A stretch of 64,000 bases of DNA from Protula sp. h YS-2021 (GCA_949752745.1 OX457026.1:36560723-36624722), one strand, 5' to 3'. Shown: positions 1 through 12,689, counted from the first letter of the stretch. The notes: generated from the sequence alone by a model not told the origin. Numbers and translations are program-made.

Positions 1-3000
1 TGTGCTGAACATTTTGATAAAACTCTCCTCTTCGGACTGAAAGACTTCGAGCATCAACAGGAGTTTGGTGTTATTGTCGACCCTAAAACATACACAACAT
101 TGTTCTTATTGTCGACCCTTAAACATACACAACATTGTTCGTAAGCTTGTTTACATTTCATACCAAATACAATCAATCTTTGCAAATGACCACAACTGAG
201 GTATACTACAAGCTATTACAGCCCTGTTGACCATCAGAATTATACAATACACCAGTTCCTAGGTAGATCGGGGAGGGCGTGGACGCTGTGCTCGGCTTGT
301 TCACACTAAACAGTAAACAAGGAATGCATCGTGCACCGGGTAACAGTGCTTTTGTAAACGAAAATATGTCAACTAGAGCGGTAAAGGCACATCAACACCA
401 CACTTCTTATGGTCACAAAATACACAGAATGCATTATTTTTTAGCAAAAATACCACTCGGTATCAGCAGAATAGGTTTTTTTATGTTCTTTTTTTTGTGG
501 GGGGTGGGAAGAATCCGCTTGTGAATGAGCAGTGAAAAACCGCACAATACGGACGCGGCAACACACTAATTTATATCCAATGCAAACTAAAATGGCTAGC
601 ATCTTACTTTATATCCCACGGGCATAATGTCTCCGCTATAGTCTGTTCTGTGTTGCCCGTACACTTCACTTTGCCGTACTTGTTTGTCTCTGAGCTGTGA
701 TAGGTCAGCGACGTGCTTTCACTTGGCTGAGTATTTTGCGATTCCTGTGATTTAATTGGTATGGTGCTTGCGGATAAATCTTTTTGACCAGTTATTGATT
801 TAATTGGTGTAGTGCTTGCAGATACATCTTTTTGACCAGTTATTGATTTAATTGGTGTAGTGCTTGCGGATTCATCTTTTTGACCAGCTGGTGATTTGCA
901 GGATTTGATTGACACAGTTCGATCTGACAGTGAATAATGCTCCCTATTATCAATGAAGCTATCTGTTTCTTCCCAGTTTGAATTATCCAGACTTCTATCT
1001 AAATCATACACACACTCTTGACTAGATTCTAACATTTCCTGTTCTGTAAAATTTTCCACTTCTACAGTCACTGGGGGAGAACTGCCCGAATCTAAATTTT
1101 GATTTGTCTTCTCGATGATTTGACTAGAATCATTGGTAATATCACTGGCATCTTTTTCGTTGGCGGAGTCTGTCTGATCCAATAACGAATCATCATGTGT
1201 GGAATTTTCCACTACAAATCCCGAAGCAGTGTCGTGCACAATGGAATTTTCCACGGACATCTGCGATGCCGTACCGCTATCGTCAGACCACGTAACGGAA
1301 TCGTCCATATAGGAGACTTTCGCATGCAACTGTTCTGCAACATTTTGTATTGTTGTTCCAATACTTTGACCACCACTCTCCGCTGACAACCCGTTTACAC
1401 CGACATCCTTTGATTCGCTAACACCCGTCATCGGTTCAAAGTTTTCTAATTTGCTTGGCGGTGAATTATTTTCAACAACCGACTTATATCCGGACTCTGG
1501 ACTCAACGGACTCGGTTTTAGGTCTTTGTGAGAACCAATATGCACTGTCAGAGTTTTCTCCATATCTACCGAGTTTAAGCTCTCAGTGTCTGTTTTCCTA
1601 ATTTTTCCGTTATGACCTTTTCGTTTAGCCTTTGGAATTTTAATTTTATGTCTGATCACTTCTAAACCTCCCATGACATTTTGGAAATCCGCGTTTTTAG
1701 TCAGATCTAAATCAGGTGTCATATCAGGTTGAATCGAGGATATCCTGTCTATGCGGGAAGGCGGGGTGGTTCCCTGGAGCAGGGGCAGCGAGTTGGAGAT
1801 CTTGAGACCCTTGTGGTTGGGGATATCAGACTCGGAGCTATCGTTGCTAATGGTCTCTAAGTCCGCCAGACTGGCGACGTCGATGGCTAGCTCAGCAGTG
1901 GCACACGACGACTGAAAGCAAAGGCACACCGCGTAAGCTACGCATGATTATCACAAGCAAGAATTATATTAAAATTTGAAACAAAAATGGACTTTTCAAT
2001 AATATCTTTGCGATTTGGACTACTTCCAAACTGCTCCCATTCAGTGAGATCCTGCCCAGCCAGTAGTATCGTGTTAAATCCTCACCAGTGACAGCTGACC
2101 TTCCACACTACTCCCATTCAGCGAGATCGTACCCAGCCAGCAGGACCGTGTTTACTACTCAGCAGTGACCGCTGACCTCCCACACTACTCCCCATTCAGC
2201 GAGATCGTACCCAGCCAGTAGGACCGTGTCTACTACTCACCACTGACAGCTGACCTTCCACACTACTCCCATTCAGCGAGATCGTACCCAGCCAGAAGGA
2301 CCGTGTTTACTACTCACCAGTGACAGCTGACTGCTCATGCTGTTCAGCGAGATCTTATCCCCCGTGTCGGCGGCATCCTCCTCGCCCTCGTTCACGCTTT
2401 TCGTACGCAGTCTCACGTGACTTGCTAAGTCCAGGTATGGTTTATCCTGAAGCCAACACACAATTATTATACTTTTTAACTAATTTCGCTATCGCATACA
2501 AATTGTACTCCATAATCCTCAAATTTGAAACAAAAATATGTATTATATTACAGCTATCGTTCTTACACCACCTACAGGAATTTTACGATTTGCAGCTATT
2601 TTTGTAACCACCATCAACTTCTGCCACGCGTTTGTTTAAAGAAAACAACTGTGGTAAAACGATAATATAGTATAAATTGTCATTATTCATTAGTCATAAA
2701 TCACATGCATAAATAGTCCGTTGATCTGCTTCTTAAAATAGCTGAAGTTACTCCGACAGTGCAGTACTTCAAATGATAAATACATACAAAGCAACGCATC
2801 GACATCATACCACTTCCAGCTGAAAGCTGACATGCTCGAGACCCATGGAGACGGTCAGCAGGACCTGCATTTGATCCTGATCGAGCACCAGGGCCTCCTT
2901 CATGTAGAACTTGCGCACTCGCGTCTGGTTGCTGATGTAGCAGTTGAGGTAGCTCTCGAGCAGGTGGTCGGCCAACGCCAAGTACAGCCACGCCCTGCCT

Positions 3001-3088
3001 GGAAATCATCATCACCATCATCATCATCATCACCACCATCATCATCATCACCATCATCATCATCCTCATCACCATCATCATCACCACC

Positions 3089-3119
<31 letters not shown>

Positions 3120-6100
3120 CTATCACTATCATCATCATCGTCATCATTTTTCTTTGACAGGAACTCTTTATCCCGCGCAGATACAGTTTAGCTTTACACT
3201 TAACAGTTACATTTTTCCTCATATCTGTTGGCAAAGGCACCAGAAAAAATAAAAAATAAAAACACTGGATGAAATCAAAAGCTCATAAAAGTACATGATG
3301 CACCAGGATGATGTGGCCCAACCTGAAATTTGAACACTGAAATGCACCCAGCCCATCATGACTTATTTGTCCCTTCATCGGTGAGGGGTAATGTATGTGG
3401 AATAATGGTCCATTTTACAGGGCATACAGTTAACGGGGTCCCCCCGCACCCCTGGGATTTGGGTCCAGTGCACATGGTATTGTCTTGAACCGCATGATTT
3501 CAGAGGCTATGTTCGCACGGCACCCCAAGCTAACAATGTGAACATTATGTTCTTTGAGAACATGTAATAATATAAAAGAAGACCTCTGCCGAGATTGGTG
3601 GTCACCAAGCTGAGGCGATCTATCTCTTTCACTGTTGCTTTTGGTGTAAACTCCTTCACAAGTACCCAGTATCCACTGGTGATGTTCTTCAGTCTGAAAA
3701 AATGTGAGGTGAGACTCAAACAATGCCCATACCGAGTAGTTCTTAATTTAACGATTTGCTATATATATATATATATAAGCTGGTTTAAAATGTATATAAC
3801 ATCTGTGCATAAAAACCCTTTATGCTTTATGTAGCGGGTTTTATAGTCACGACCTCGATTACCAGTCGTCCGACTTAGCCACGATGATCACTACAACTTT
3901 CGACGATTAATGAAGCCTCAAGAAGTAGCACGTTTAAATCTGAGTCAGCCATCTCAAGATAATTTCCTAAAATCTAAAGGATGTCCCTTAAAATTAGAAA
4001 ATCGGTCCTAGGGCAGTAGATTTCATTGAAAAATATCATAAATTGCTGCTTTACGGGCGTGTTTCCTATACTGCACATCAATATCAACTAAAAATGATCA
4101 TACATACAATATGAGGATGTCTAATAAACACTGCGATGTTAGGCAATGTTGGATAGACATTACACTCAATGTTGGATCAACGTTGGGTTTGGCTGTTTAT
4201 AAAGTCGAAAGAACTTTTTTTCTTCTTTCTTTCGTCGATTATTGAACGTCCAGTCAACGTTGCGTAAAGATTGAAAATGGAAGCTGAAAAAACGTCCCGA
4301 CGTTGTATAGACGTCTGAAAAAACATTAATTTAGAATCGCCTTCTAAACTGTGACAATCATAGGGTGTTGAGCTCACCCCTTCGTCAAAGTACTCCCACA
4401 TCATCCGGTCACACAGAATATGTATGAAGTCGATTTCCAATGAATATTGTTCAAAAGTCGATGGGAAAATCTCGCGCTCTTGAAATTTTCATACTTTACG
4501 TCCACGTTTTGCTCTATTTTCGAACTGACCGTCATGGCTACCGTTTCCGGTGAACAATAACACGAGTAATAACAGAAATATTCAAAATTGAAAAGAAAAA
4601 ATTAAGCTTTCGATATTAGAATTTCCTGACTTTTTAGGAAATGTTTTCGTGACTTTTCCTGACGCATCAAATTTTTCCTGAATTTTTCTGACTCAAAAAT
4701 TCTTCTCCTGATCTTTTCCTGACCGTGGCAACCCTTACTAACATATCATGATACCAATCTTCAAAACTTACCCTCAGTCCTTGACCACATAAACAAAGCG
4801 TGGGATATTTAAAAACAAAGCTAACTTTTATCACATGTATTGCGTAACAGTTCAAGTGAACAGGAGCTACAGGACTGACGGTAAAACGTTATAAGCCGCT
4901 TATACAGATCACCGATTACATGTATCAAGGGGAAACTGCTCGGTAACACTTAAATGGCAATAGTCCGTATTCATTAAAATGTGATGAGCCACTAGTGCAA
5001 TACTTTGCTTTATTAGTAGATAACACAAGAGCCCTTAAGTTACATTTGATATCGAAGTGGGGGAGGGGGGGGGGGGGGACTTCTTCAGAGAGAAACAGTG
5101 TAACAGTGTGAGTCAACGGATTGTGGCCGCTCAAGTTGTTAAGGTGTGGCATTTAGATATTCGCGAAGTTTCAGACACTGGGAGAGCAGGGGTAGGATTT
5201 TGCGTATCTACTCGTCATTGCACTTCAGAAATACTAATTTTCTTTGTTCCCATACTGGCTATGGTTAAATAACAGAAGCTAACCCATGGAGAAGCGCATG
5301 GTCGAGGTGCTCGACAAGACGCTGGAACTGCCAGTCGTCATTGGACAGCACTGTCTCTTCCTCTGCCTCGCTGTGCAGTCGCTGAATCTGTAACGTTACA
5401 ACATCTATTACTGTTCAGTGACGGGAGTCAAGATCCACTGTTTGTGTAGACGCCATGTTGACACAAATTTTAAGTTTTTTATAATTATTTTTTTTTTTCA
5501 TTTTAACTTGAGACTCAGTTTTAGGAACGCCTAGTCACGATTACCTGGGATTGTTAAAGATGGTGAATCACAAAAGTATTTCAAAAATTACTCACTGCGA
5601 TTTCTATCTTCATTCTTAAACTAGGAGTCCATAAAATTACGTAAACATACACCTACGATTATCTGATGTAGCGCGCTTTCTTGACTCTCCCCACCCCCCG
5701 GCAGCGCTACCCCTTTTTGACCGGTATCTAGCTGAGAAATTCAAGTTTCAATTTTACCAGAATATATTTTAAATTAAGTAACTTCTGTCGAAAATTATTA
5801 GCCAGAATAAACAATATAGACACTTCGAGAAACCGTGATCCATACCAATACCTAGTGAATCAATGCACATGGAAACATTGACTGTGTTCTGTATTCTCAT
5901 TATAAAAATAACACTTGGAGTAGCTGAATTCTCGCAAAGTTACTTTTATGTTATAGAATTTTCAATGAAGCGTCACAAATGCTATAAACTTTGTCATATT
6001 TTGGTGGTCCGAATAAAATGTTATAAAAATCTAGCCCTTCGCCTTAAGTCCAACTCCGAAAATGTCACAGGAAATAAAAAGGCGATCACATGCAAATGTC

Positions 6101-7928
6101 AAAATTTCTTTACATTTGAAAACCCCGTGATTTTCAAACCTGCATGTTATTTATCTAAAATATTTCGAAATTTGTTTAATCCTTATAATTTTAGTTTTAA
6201 GTTATTTTCGGATCTTTCTTCTTTCATTTTTTATCATCCACTAGTTGATCCGCAGTCGAAATGGTAGGTTTCGGTAAAGTCTGAGTGAGTCTCCAATTTA
6301 ACAAGACAAGCCTGCCACGACACGACTCTTTTTCAGAACTGTTTTTATTGTTTCAGCAAGACAACGCTTTTTCGCGACTTAGTCTTTTATCATATAGCCA
6401 ACTAGTAACTTAGGACCGCAGGCCAGTTTTTAGAGGACTTTTTCATCACAACTTTGAGTTGTACTTGCAAGCATGTTGTCGCATTGTATGTTCAAAGTAG
6501 ACAATTTAGATACATTTCCGCGGTTTTATTTAAGTCTCATCTCACATGAAGAGGAACTTACAGGCCAATTATTTTTCGGGCAGCATCCCTTACTGCATAT
6601 TTACATCCGCCACTTTCTATCCTCTAAAAAATCACCCTTTTGGTGCAGCAATAGTACATATAAAATTTTTCTGTCATTATTTAGTTTCATAGGATATCGG
6701 GGAAACTGCTTATTAACTGTCAACCAAAGATATTTCAACCGTTTCATGGCACATTCATTGAGAATTACCTGCTCGGGTATATGCAGTATTGACATATTTA
6801 TTTGTTATGTAGGTGTTGCAACTTTCCTTACAATAGAGGAATCTTTTTTTTTCAATTTGGATATACTGGTTAATTGTATCGCCACTCTGAAGAGGTTTCG
6901 AATAAATAAATTGCCCTCTTTTTCACTTTTCATCATTTACAGTAACAACGTGAAGTCGTTTCGACAAATTTTGAAATGTGAATTTCGTTAGATTTGAGAA
7001 GACTTGAAACTCCCGCATTAAACGATCTCTCTGTTTCGACACGTTTAAACAAAGAAACTGTCCATCTCCGGGCGCTGCGAAAAAGATACACGTGTTACAT
7101 TAGAGGTAAAAAAAATGCATGACAGCTGAAATGAAAATCACCTTGAAATTGATAACAGCGAGAACAGAATCACCAATTTATTTTTCTGTACTGCATAAAA
7201 AGTCAGATAACTCCTGTAACTTTTCTTGTTTCTTTTAATATTTGCTTCCCTAACACTGCCAGCGTTTCAGAAAATGCGCAGTGGTTTATAAGAGGATTTG
7301 TAATTTGGATTTTACAGGAAAGTTTCTGTGTTTTGACCGAATTAGATTGGTTGTAAAGAAAATAAAGAAAAAAAAACTGGCAAAATATCAAGAAAATTCC
7401 ATTTTGCTCGAAATACATTCCCAAGTTAGTTAGAAAAGAAGCAGAGTGATATAGCTTTTAAAAGATGATATGATGGCTCCAAGAAGCGCTGGCTACAGGG
7501 TTTCGACGTACGACAGAGTGTTACACCGAGGGAGCGTACGGTAGGGCTGATTCGGAGCTAATTACATGATGGCTTTTTAAATGTGAGAGTGTGTATATAG
7601 CTCCAAGAAGCGGTACGCTGCAGGGTTTCAATACCGATATAGCGTAAGGAAGAGCTGACTCGGAGCTAGTGTCCATGTTGAAAGAAAATTATGATTTTGA
7701 TGTTTTTCCTATCATTTCTTTATAATTAAAGCAATAAATGCTAATTAAACATTTCAGTCGAAACGACATCTTCACCGGAAAGGTCCAAAAGTATAGAACT
7801 GGCCTGTTGCAGTCGAAACGAAACTTCAGGATCTGAAACTGACAATGAAAACAGACCTGTTTGACCGCCCTCGATACGCTCTCTGTAATGCGATCTTTCA
7901 AACGTTTTCTTTCCGATGGGTTTGGCAT
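1..7928 (-). CDS. PLEKHM2: PLEKHM2 (SKIP)-like RUN-domain protein, 5' seven exons, partial
   Basis: I assembled exons at 7928-7857, 5387-5284, 3693-3584, 2998-2811, 2446-2318, 1911-608 and 82-1. Each has AG/GT borders and phases match across all junctions, giving 663 residues without a stop. The start ATG is at 7926-7928. Exons 2-4 encode a RUN domain containing HLDHALLHGL, SGYWVLV, NLGRGRAWLYLAL and ESYL. Then come the PYLDLA segment, a Ser/Asp/Glu-rich linker with a basic LEVIR-containing patch, and the VDNN...LLLM...IKMFST segment that precedes the PH region in vertebrate PLEKHM2. These motifs match my recollection of human PLEKHM2 closely. That protein binds Arl8-GTP on lysosomes through RUN and kinesin light chain through W-acidic motifs, driving plus-end lysosome transport. 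The PH region would lie beyond position 1. A TAA at 606-604 is read only if the GTAAGA donor at 607 is ignored. Confidence 0.9.
71..140. repeat. 35-bp tandem duplication over a 3' splice site
   Basis: Two nearly identical 35-bp copies begin at 71 and 106. On the minus strand each carries a T-rich stretch, an AG and the GGTCGACAATAA start of PLEKHM2 exon 7. The acceptor used in the gene model is AG at 84-83. The duplicate copy ends in TTTAAG, also a possible acceptor. Confidence 0.85.
83..607 (-). other. PLEKHM2 intron 6
   Basis: This is the intron between exons 6 and 7. It holds the 35-bp duplication at its 3' end and no other recognisable feature. A short plus-strand reading frame at 279-524 has no family resemblance. 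Confidence 0.75.
608..1911 (-). CDS. PLEKHM2: PLEKHM2-like exon 6: acidic linker with W-acidic motifs
   Basis: This is the largest exon of the gene (acceptor CTTTCAG before 1911, donor GTAAGA from 607), encoding about residues 202-635. It is rich in Ser, Asp and Glu and predicted disordered. Features are a basic patch after LEVIR (about residue 284), TWSDDSG (Trp about 409), NWEETDSF (Trp about 514), and three 16-residue repeats of the type GQKDxSASTTPIKSIT near the C-terminal end. Trp flanked by acidic residues is the kinesin light chain TPR-binding motif class known in SKIP. The linker itself is poorly conserved, so the assignment rests on the flanking exons. Confidence 0.85.
749..895. repeat. 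48-bp coding minisatellite, 3 copies
   Basis: GATTTAATTGGT recurs at 749, 797 and 845, a period of 48 bp. On the minus strand it encodes three 16-residue repeats in the PLEKHM2-like linker. The period is a multiple of three, so copy number changes keep the frame. Confidence 0.9.
2030..2335. repeat. ~77-bp tandem repeat containing a 5' splice site, 4 copies
   Basis: Four units of about 75-78 bp share CATTCAGCGAGATCGTACCC and, on the minus strand, GTCAGCTGTCACTG followed by GTGAGT-like sequence. The rightmost unit overlaps the true end of PLEKHM2 exon 5 (donor at 2317-2316). The others lie in intron 5 and carry intact (GTGAGT), mutated (CTGAGT) or altered (GTGAGG) donors. Confidence 0.9.
2318..5387 (-). 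CDS. PLEKHM2: PLEKHM2-like exons 2-5: RUN domain core
   Basis: Four exons (5387-5284, 3693-3584, 2998-2811, 2446-2318) encode about residues 25-201. The RUN helices start with RLVEHLDHALLHGL, continue over the exon 2/3 junction into KNITSGYWVLV, and over the 3/4 junction into LGRGRAWLYLALADHLLESY. The exon 4/5 junction joins the end of RUN (FQLEV) to DKPYLDLA. Junction phases are 0, 2, 1, 0 and 0. In RUN families the GRGRAW-like motif and the surrounding helices form the small-GTPase binding face; Arl8 is the known partner of PLEKHM2. Intron sequence upstream of exon 4 is dominated by an ATG-type microsatellite. Confidence 0.9.
3005..3150. repeat. (ATC/ATG)n microsatellite beside an exon
   Basis: An imperfect trinucleotide tract of CATCAT with interspersed CAC lies in PLEKHM2 intron 3. 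On the minus strand it is (GAT)n and ends only a few bases before the acceptor TTTCCAG of exon 4 (2999-3000). Confidence 0.95.
5388..7856 (-). other. PLEKHM2 intron 1
   Basis: This AT-rich intron lies between exon 1 (ends 7857, donor GTCTGT) and exon 2. Plus-strand open stretches at 5863-6267 and 6473-6991 are AT-driven and match no family. An imperfect direct duplication lies at 7473-7675. Confidence 0.75.
7473..7675. repeat. imperfect direct duplication (~110 bp, 2 copies)
   Basis: The stretch from GGCTCCAAGAAGCG through CAGGGTTTC to GCTGATTCGGAGCTA recurs as AGCTCCAAGAAGCGG through CAGGGTTTC to GCTGACTCGGAGCTA. Both copies lie in PLEKHM2 intron 1. No coding or RNA identity was recognised. 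Confidence 0.75.
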
Positions 7929-10025
7929 CGTGAAGGTACTTCCTGCTTTTGTACCCTACGATTCAAGCCAAAACCGCTTAAAGAGCTGCAAGTCACAAGA
8001 TGATTTGTTTTGATTTTTTTGTAGTGGCTATGCACACCACAGTAAAACATCCCGGAGTTCCAATATGGGTCGGCCTGTTGATTCGGACAGGCAGTGACGC
8101 GTTACCATTTTCAACTATCTCTTATATTTTGTCATAGTCCATTTGCCAGATTGGAGGCCTATCATCCCTGTTCCTTATAGTCCAACAAATCTATGGCATG
8201 ACATTATCTCTCAGAACATTATACCACATTAATATTAACTTCACACAAATGAATCTCGCATACATATTAGAAGAGCTCTCAAAATAATCACATCATTTGC
8301 TTATAAATGCTACACTTTATACCACAACATTTTAAAGACAAATCTGCCGTGGAACCACACGTAACGAATCTGATCTTTACTCTCACCTTATGAAGCTATC
8401 ACTTCTATTCTAAAATTGCCTTTATTTTATCATACTTCTTGTCTGCTGCGACTTGCATTACGTTATTTATAATAATATGGTGTTGAATTTTCCAAACAAC
8501 CCAGTGCCAAACTGTACTTTGCTAAATGGCTCCACTAGCTGATCACAACTAAGACTGTTACTTAATCTTTTATTTCATTTTGTGTTCCTTCGTCAAATTA
8601 TTGATTCACCCCTGTCTCAGACTCCCAAAAATGCCATCATCACAGAGAATCACTAGCCTTTTAGTACTATTCATTTCAACAAAGGCTCATTTTTTAATAA
8701 ATGACTCTCTAGCTGCTCAATGACCAAACGTTACTGACTAAAGGATAACACCTTGTAACTACTTATCACCTTTGTTGTACTGTCATCGTTATATTTGTAC
8801 AGGGATTTTTAACAGATCAGTGAAATTTATCTAAAGCTAAATCTAAAGGTAAAAGTACTGCAAAACCTATTCCTACCCATATTTCGTATGTATTTCCTTA
8901 ATCCTAGAACACTCGAGAACCAAAATTTTGTCAAATAATGAAGGATACACTATTTATTGTTTTCATGAATTCAAAGTTTAAAAAATCAAATAATGAAGGC
9001 TACGTTATTTATCGTTTTCATCAATTAATTTGTGTGGTGCTAGTTACAGATGCTTCGACTTTATATATTATATGGTGCTTAATTTCTGTATACTATCTGT
9101 TCTGTGTATGGTATTTGTGATACAAAATATTTTTCGTAGATGAAATTGAAACAATTTTGTATACGAAATTATGAATATTTCTTGATCCTAATTTAAGGGT
9201 GTATCTGCTGCTCGGGATACGCAAAAATCCCGCGCTTTTTGAAATATTCAACATTGCTGTGAGGACATGCGGGTCGAATTCCACACTTTAAAAAAATCCC
9301 TCAAAATTATTAGAGTAGTGAAATTACGAAAACAAGCAACTTATTTATACATCTTGGTTTTTTAGATATTGATGCTAAAAGTTTTTTTATATTATCGAAA
9401 TCACACGTTCAATCAAAATATCAATTTTTGGCTTGAGAAAAATAAATCTTGAAGCTATGAAAATATTCTAAAAATATTTATAGATGAATTAACTGGAAAC
9501 AGAAAGGTAGTAGTCTTCCATAAGCACTAGTTACCCTTGATTAAAGGAGGCTTGCCTTCCATGTTCTAAAGTATTTATTTGACCACTGTCCGTAATCACC
9601 CTTTTAGTGGATATAGAAAGCAAAGGCTGTAAAAATAAAATTCCTAACAGGCAGAAATTTATTCACAGAGGTTTTTGGTCTCAGGGTCTTGATCTTGCGC
9701 ATAATGCTAATTGCATTATAAAACAAATTCCTGACCCATATACAGATTTTTTGGGCCGAGTATAAAGCTACATTGTAGATTTTCACTAGGGAAAAAGACC
9801 TATCAACTTGGTGACTTTGTTGATTTTTACGAAATTACACCTCTTTATTTTCCCATTGGTATAAAATTGTTTATTAAGTAAGGTAACATTTGGTAACGTT
9901 TTTATCAACATTTACCATTAGATTTAGTCCTTCGTAAGTACAATAAGTATTTATATCTGACATTTTCATTAGATGTGAACCTACGGCAACGTTTATTGAA
10001 CCTGTCAATTTGGAATTTGCATTTT
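7929..10025. other. upstream flank of PLEKHM2, no gene seen
   Basis: This AT-rich DNA is upstream of the PLEKHM2-like start codon. Its proximal part should hold the promoter, but no convincing TATA or initiator could be picked by eye. It contains a 55-bp tandem duplication starting at 8931 and 8986 (TCAAATAATGAAGG...). No protein or RNA gene was recognised. Confidence 0.6.
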
Positions 10026-10030
10026 GTTAC

Positions 10031-10212
<182 letters not shown>

Positions 10213-10263
10213 ATAGGATGTGACCAAAAATTGGGCTACACAAAACGTTTTTCCCATTTCTGA

Positions 10264-11915
10264 AGGGTGGGGAACTGGGCGCAGCTGCGTAACTTGACTT
10301 GCGGGTATCTTAACTTTTACATACGTCTGGGTACAGGTTTAGCAATATGGAATGTGCCACTATAAGCTGCGCTTATACTCTGTCTTTTTTTATCCGAGTC
10401 TAGAAGGTGGTCACTGCAAAGGTTTTACTTAAGTCTTTTTCATCCGGGTCACGACAGGCAGGTTTTACTTTTGTCTTTTCATCTGATTATGGAAGGTGGT
10501 CGCTAAAAAGATTTACTGTACGTAGTTTTATCTGGATCTTGAAGGTTGTTGATATAAACGGATCTTACCGCAGTCTTTTTATCCAGATGTGAAAGATGGT
10601 CACTTCATCATCAATTCCCTGTTTCATTTATTTTTTATAACTATCATCCTACCTCCATCTAATGACGGTACGGATCTCAACACGTTCACCGGTTTACCCC
10701 TTTCTCTTTATGGGCCGGTATCAAAAGTGTACTTACATCGGTGGTATATACCTTGTCTTCGAATATTATCATCGGCAGAAAAAGAAAAGAAGGACATCCA
10801 TCTTAATTGGGATTATATTGCGCCAATGTTTTTGCGAGTCGCCCACCATATATTTCTGTTTTGACAGATTCCCCTGAGAACCGTTCAAACTAAAATGGCA
10901 GAATATCGATTAAAATTATGGAAGGAGGAACATTTTGAAAAATGGCTAGACATTAAAAATAATTAAACAAAAGGCATATCTTCAAAGAGCGACTACCTTG
11001 GGAACAGTACGAAAAACTGAAAGCAATCCGAAGAAAACCATAGAAGTGTTTTGAAAACTAGCGCCACAAAATTTAAATGCCGTCATTTGATCAATTTTGA
11101 TGATATCATTTATTTATTTATTGAATTCTGAAGTGATGACTGAAGTAGGTTTCTTATCGACATCTTTTTGACTTCTTTAAAAAGATGAAGTTTTGGGGGC
11201 GGAACCATCGCCAGGCCTGAAATTCCCAGATCAGTTCCTTTTACATCGAACTGGTCAAGTTGACGAACTAGTGATTTCTTTCTGACAATTTTATGACAAG
11301 CTGCTGACAAATTTTGCAATATTGTAATATATAGTATACTGGACATTGCAGTTTACTTATGCGCGTATGCTGCGGTTTTTAATAATTATACCATCGGATT
11401 CTGTCATGTTACATATTGAAATAATTGAATCCATTCACCTTTTTTGATTAAATGTCAATAAGTACAGAATAAACATTATTCATAGGAATAGTGATTGATA
11501 ATACAATTTTCACAAATTTCAAAGCATTTTGCAACCGTCACAACTGATTTCAAAACAAGCAGAGAATATGATGGGTGCACTTGCATTATGGTTCATCCAT
11601 TAAACATATTTTCAAGAAGTGATAATTTGAAACTTCTAGTAATATTCATTAAAACCAAAGAAATATAAAAAAGAATGTCAGCGTGTTTTCACCTGTTTTA
11701 AAAAACATGTGAAGTCATGGTTACGCAATATTTGACAAATGTGTGACAGGCTGTTGACAAGTTAGCGACAAGTGTTTGTCATGGTGTGACGAAGCATTGA
11801 TCAGAAAGCAGGACCCTGACGAGGTCACACTTGTCAAACTGATAATCAATTGGCAAGTTCTTGACAAACTCCTGGCAAACTGTGACGAGGAAATATTATG
11901 TGTGTAGATAGCAAT
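10264..11915. repeat. unclassified interspersed repeat, copy A
   Basis: This is one of two long copies of the same element (the other is 12690-14512). In order both show: ACTTGACTTG/GGGTATCTT-type sequence or its equivalent; four to five ~48-bp tandem units around CTTTTTATCCGG, GAAGGTGGTCGCTA and GGTTTTACTG; a shared block with GAGAACCGTTC and ACTAAAATGG; GAACTGGTCAAGTTGACGAACT; and a terminal cluster of TGACAA words ending near TATGTGTGTAGA. No coding capacity was seen. It may be a non-autonomous DNA element. The outer boundaries are approximate. Confidence 0.7.
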
Positions 11916-12079
11916 TTAAATCAGTAGCCTTTACGTAAAAAAGGGGTTGATCAGCTCCTAGATTTGTTTATTTATCACCATGAAATTAATATTTTTAAGA
12001 GTGTGTCTTAAATAGAATGCTCTGAATGCAGTAATACAGTTTCAAAAAAAAAAATCAATTCCAGATTAATGGTACACAC

Positions 12080-12560
12080 ATACATGCCTTTGTCATGCCT
12101 TTGTCAAGAATTTGTCAAGAATTTGTCGAAAAGTTGTCGAACTGACAAGAGACTGACTAATTTGCCTTGTCCATTTGACGATGATCAATTCAACGAATTC
12201 CAATAAAAAAATTTGTCAACACTTTGTCATAAATTTGTCATTAAGTCGACAGTTTACAGCTTGTCATTAATTCGTCATGCTTATAATCCGTCAATAATTC
12301 GTCAGAAACTCGTCATTTCGAACTTGTTAATTTGTCACAAGTTCATCAAAACTTCGTCAAATTGATTGGCGACCCTAAAATCGTCAACTTTACGATGCCT
12401 AACTCAACAATGTAAATTTGTCAAAAATTTGTCTTTGTCACTGTCTTGTCATTTTCTTGTTATGTATTTGTCAAATCCTAATTTGCAGTTTGTCAATATT
12501 TCGTCACAAATTCATCAAAGTATCTTTGACAAGGGATTGACGAACTATCCGAATAAAGAA
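12080..12560. repeat. degenerate TTGTCA word array
   Basis: More than twenty occurrences of TTTGTCA or TTCGTCA, spaced irregularly at about 10-20 bp, lie between repeat copies A and B. It is the inverse orientation of the TGACAA clusters at the ends of A (about 11735-11895) and B (about 14335-14500). It may be an inverted end of the same family. Confidence 0.75.
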
Positions 12561-12689
12561 TATTAGCCAAAATCATTACAATTTAATTAACATTATTGTC
12601 TAAGGAAATGGCGGCCAGCCAAGTTCAAATTAATCAAGTATAATAAGAATGTTCAGGGACATTGTTACTAACCCAAACATTAATATCTA

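Noticed and set aside
604..606. TAA as the natural end of the PLEKHM2-like protein
   Set aside because: A strong GTAAGA donor begins at 607, and the exon at 82-1 joins in phase with the conserved VDNN...LLLM segment, so the stop is intronic.
5863..6991. Plus-strand frames of 134 and 172 codons
   Set aside because: AT-rich composition, no domain or motif, no splice context; they lie in a minus-strand intron.
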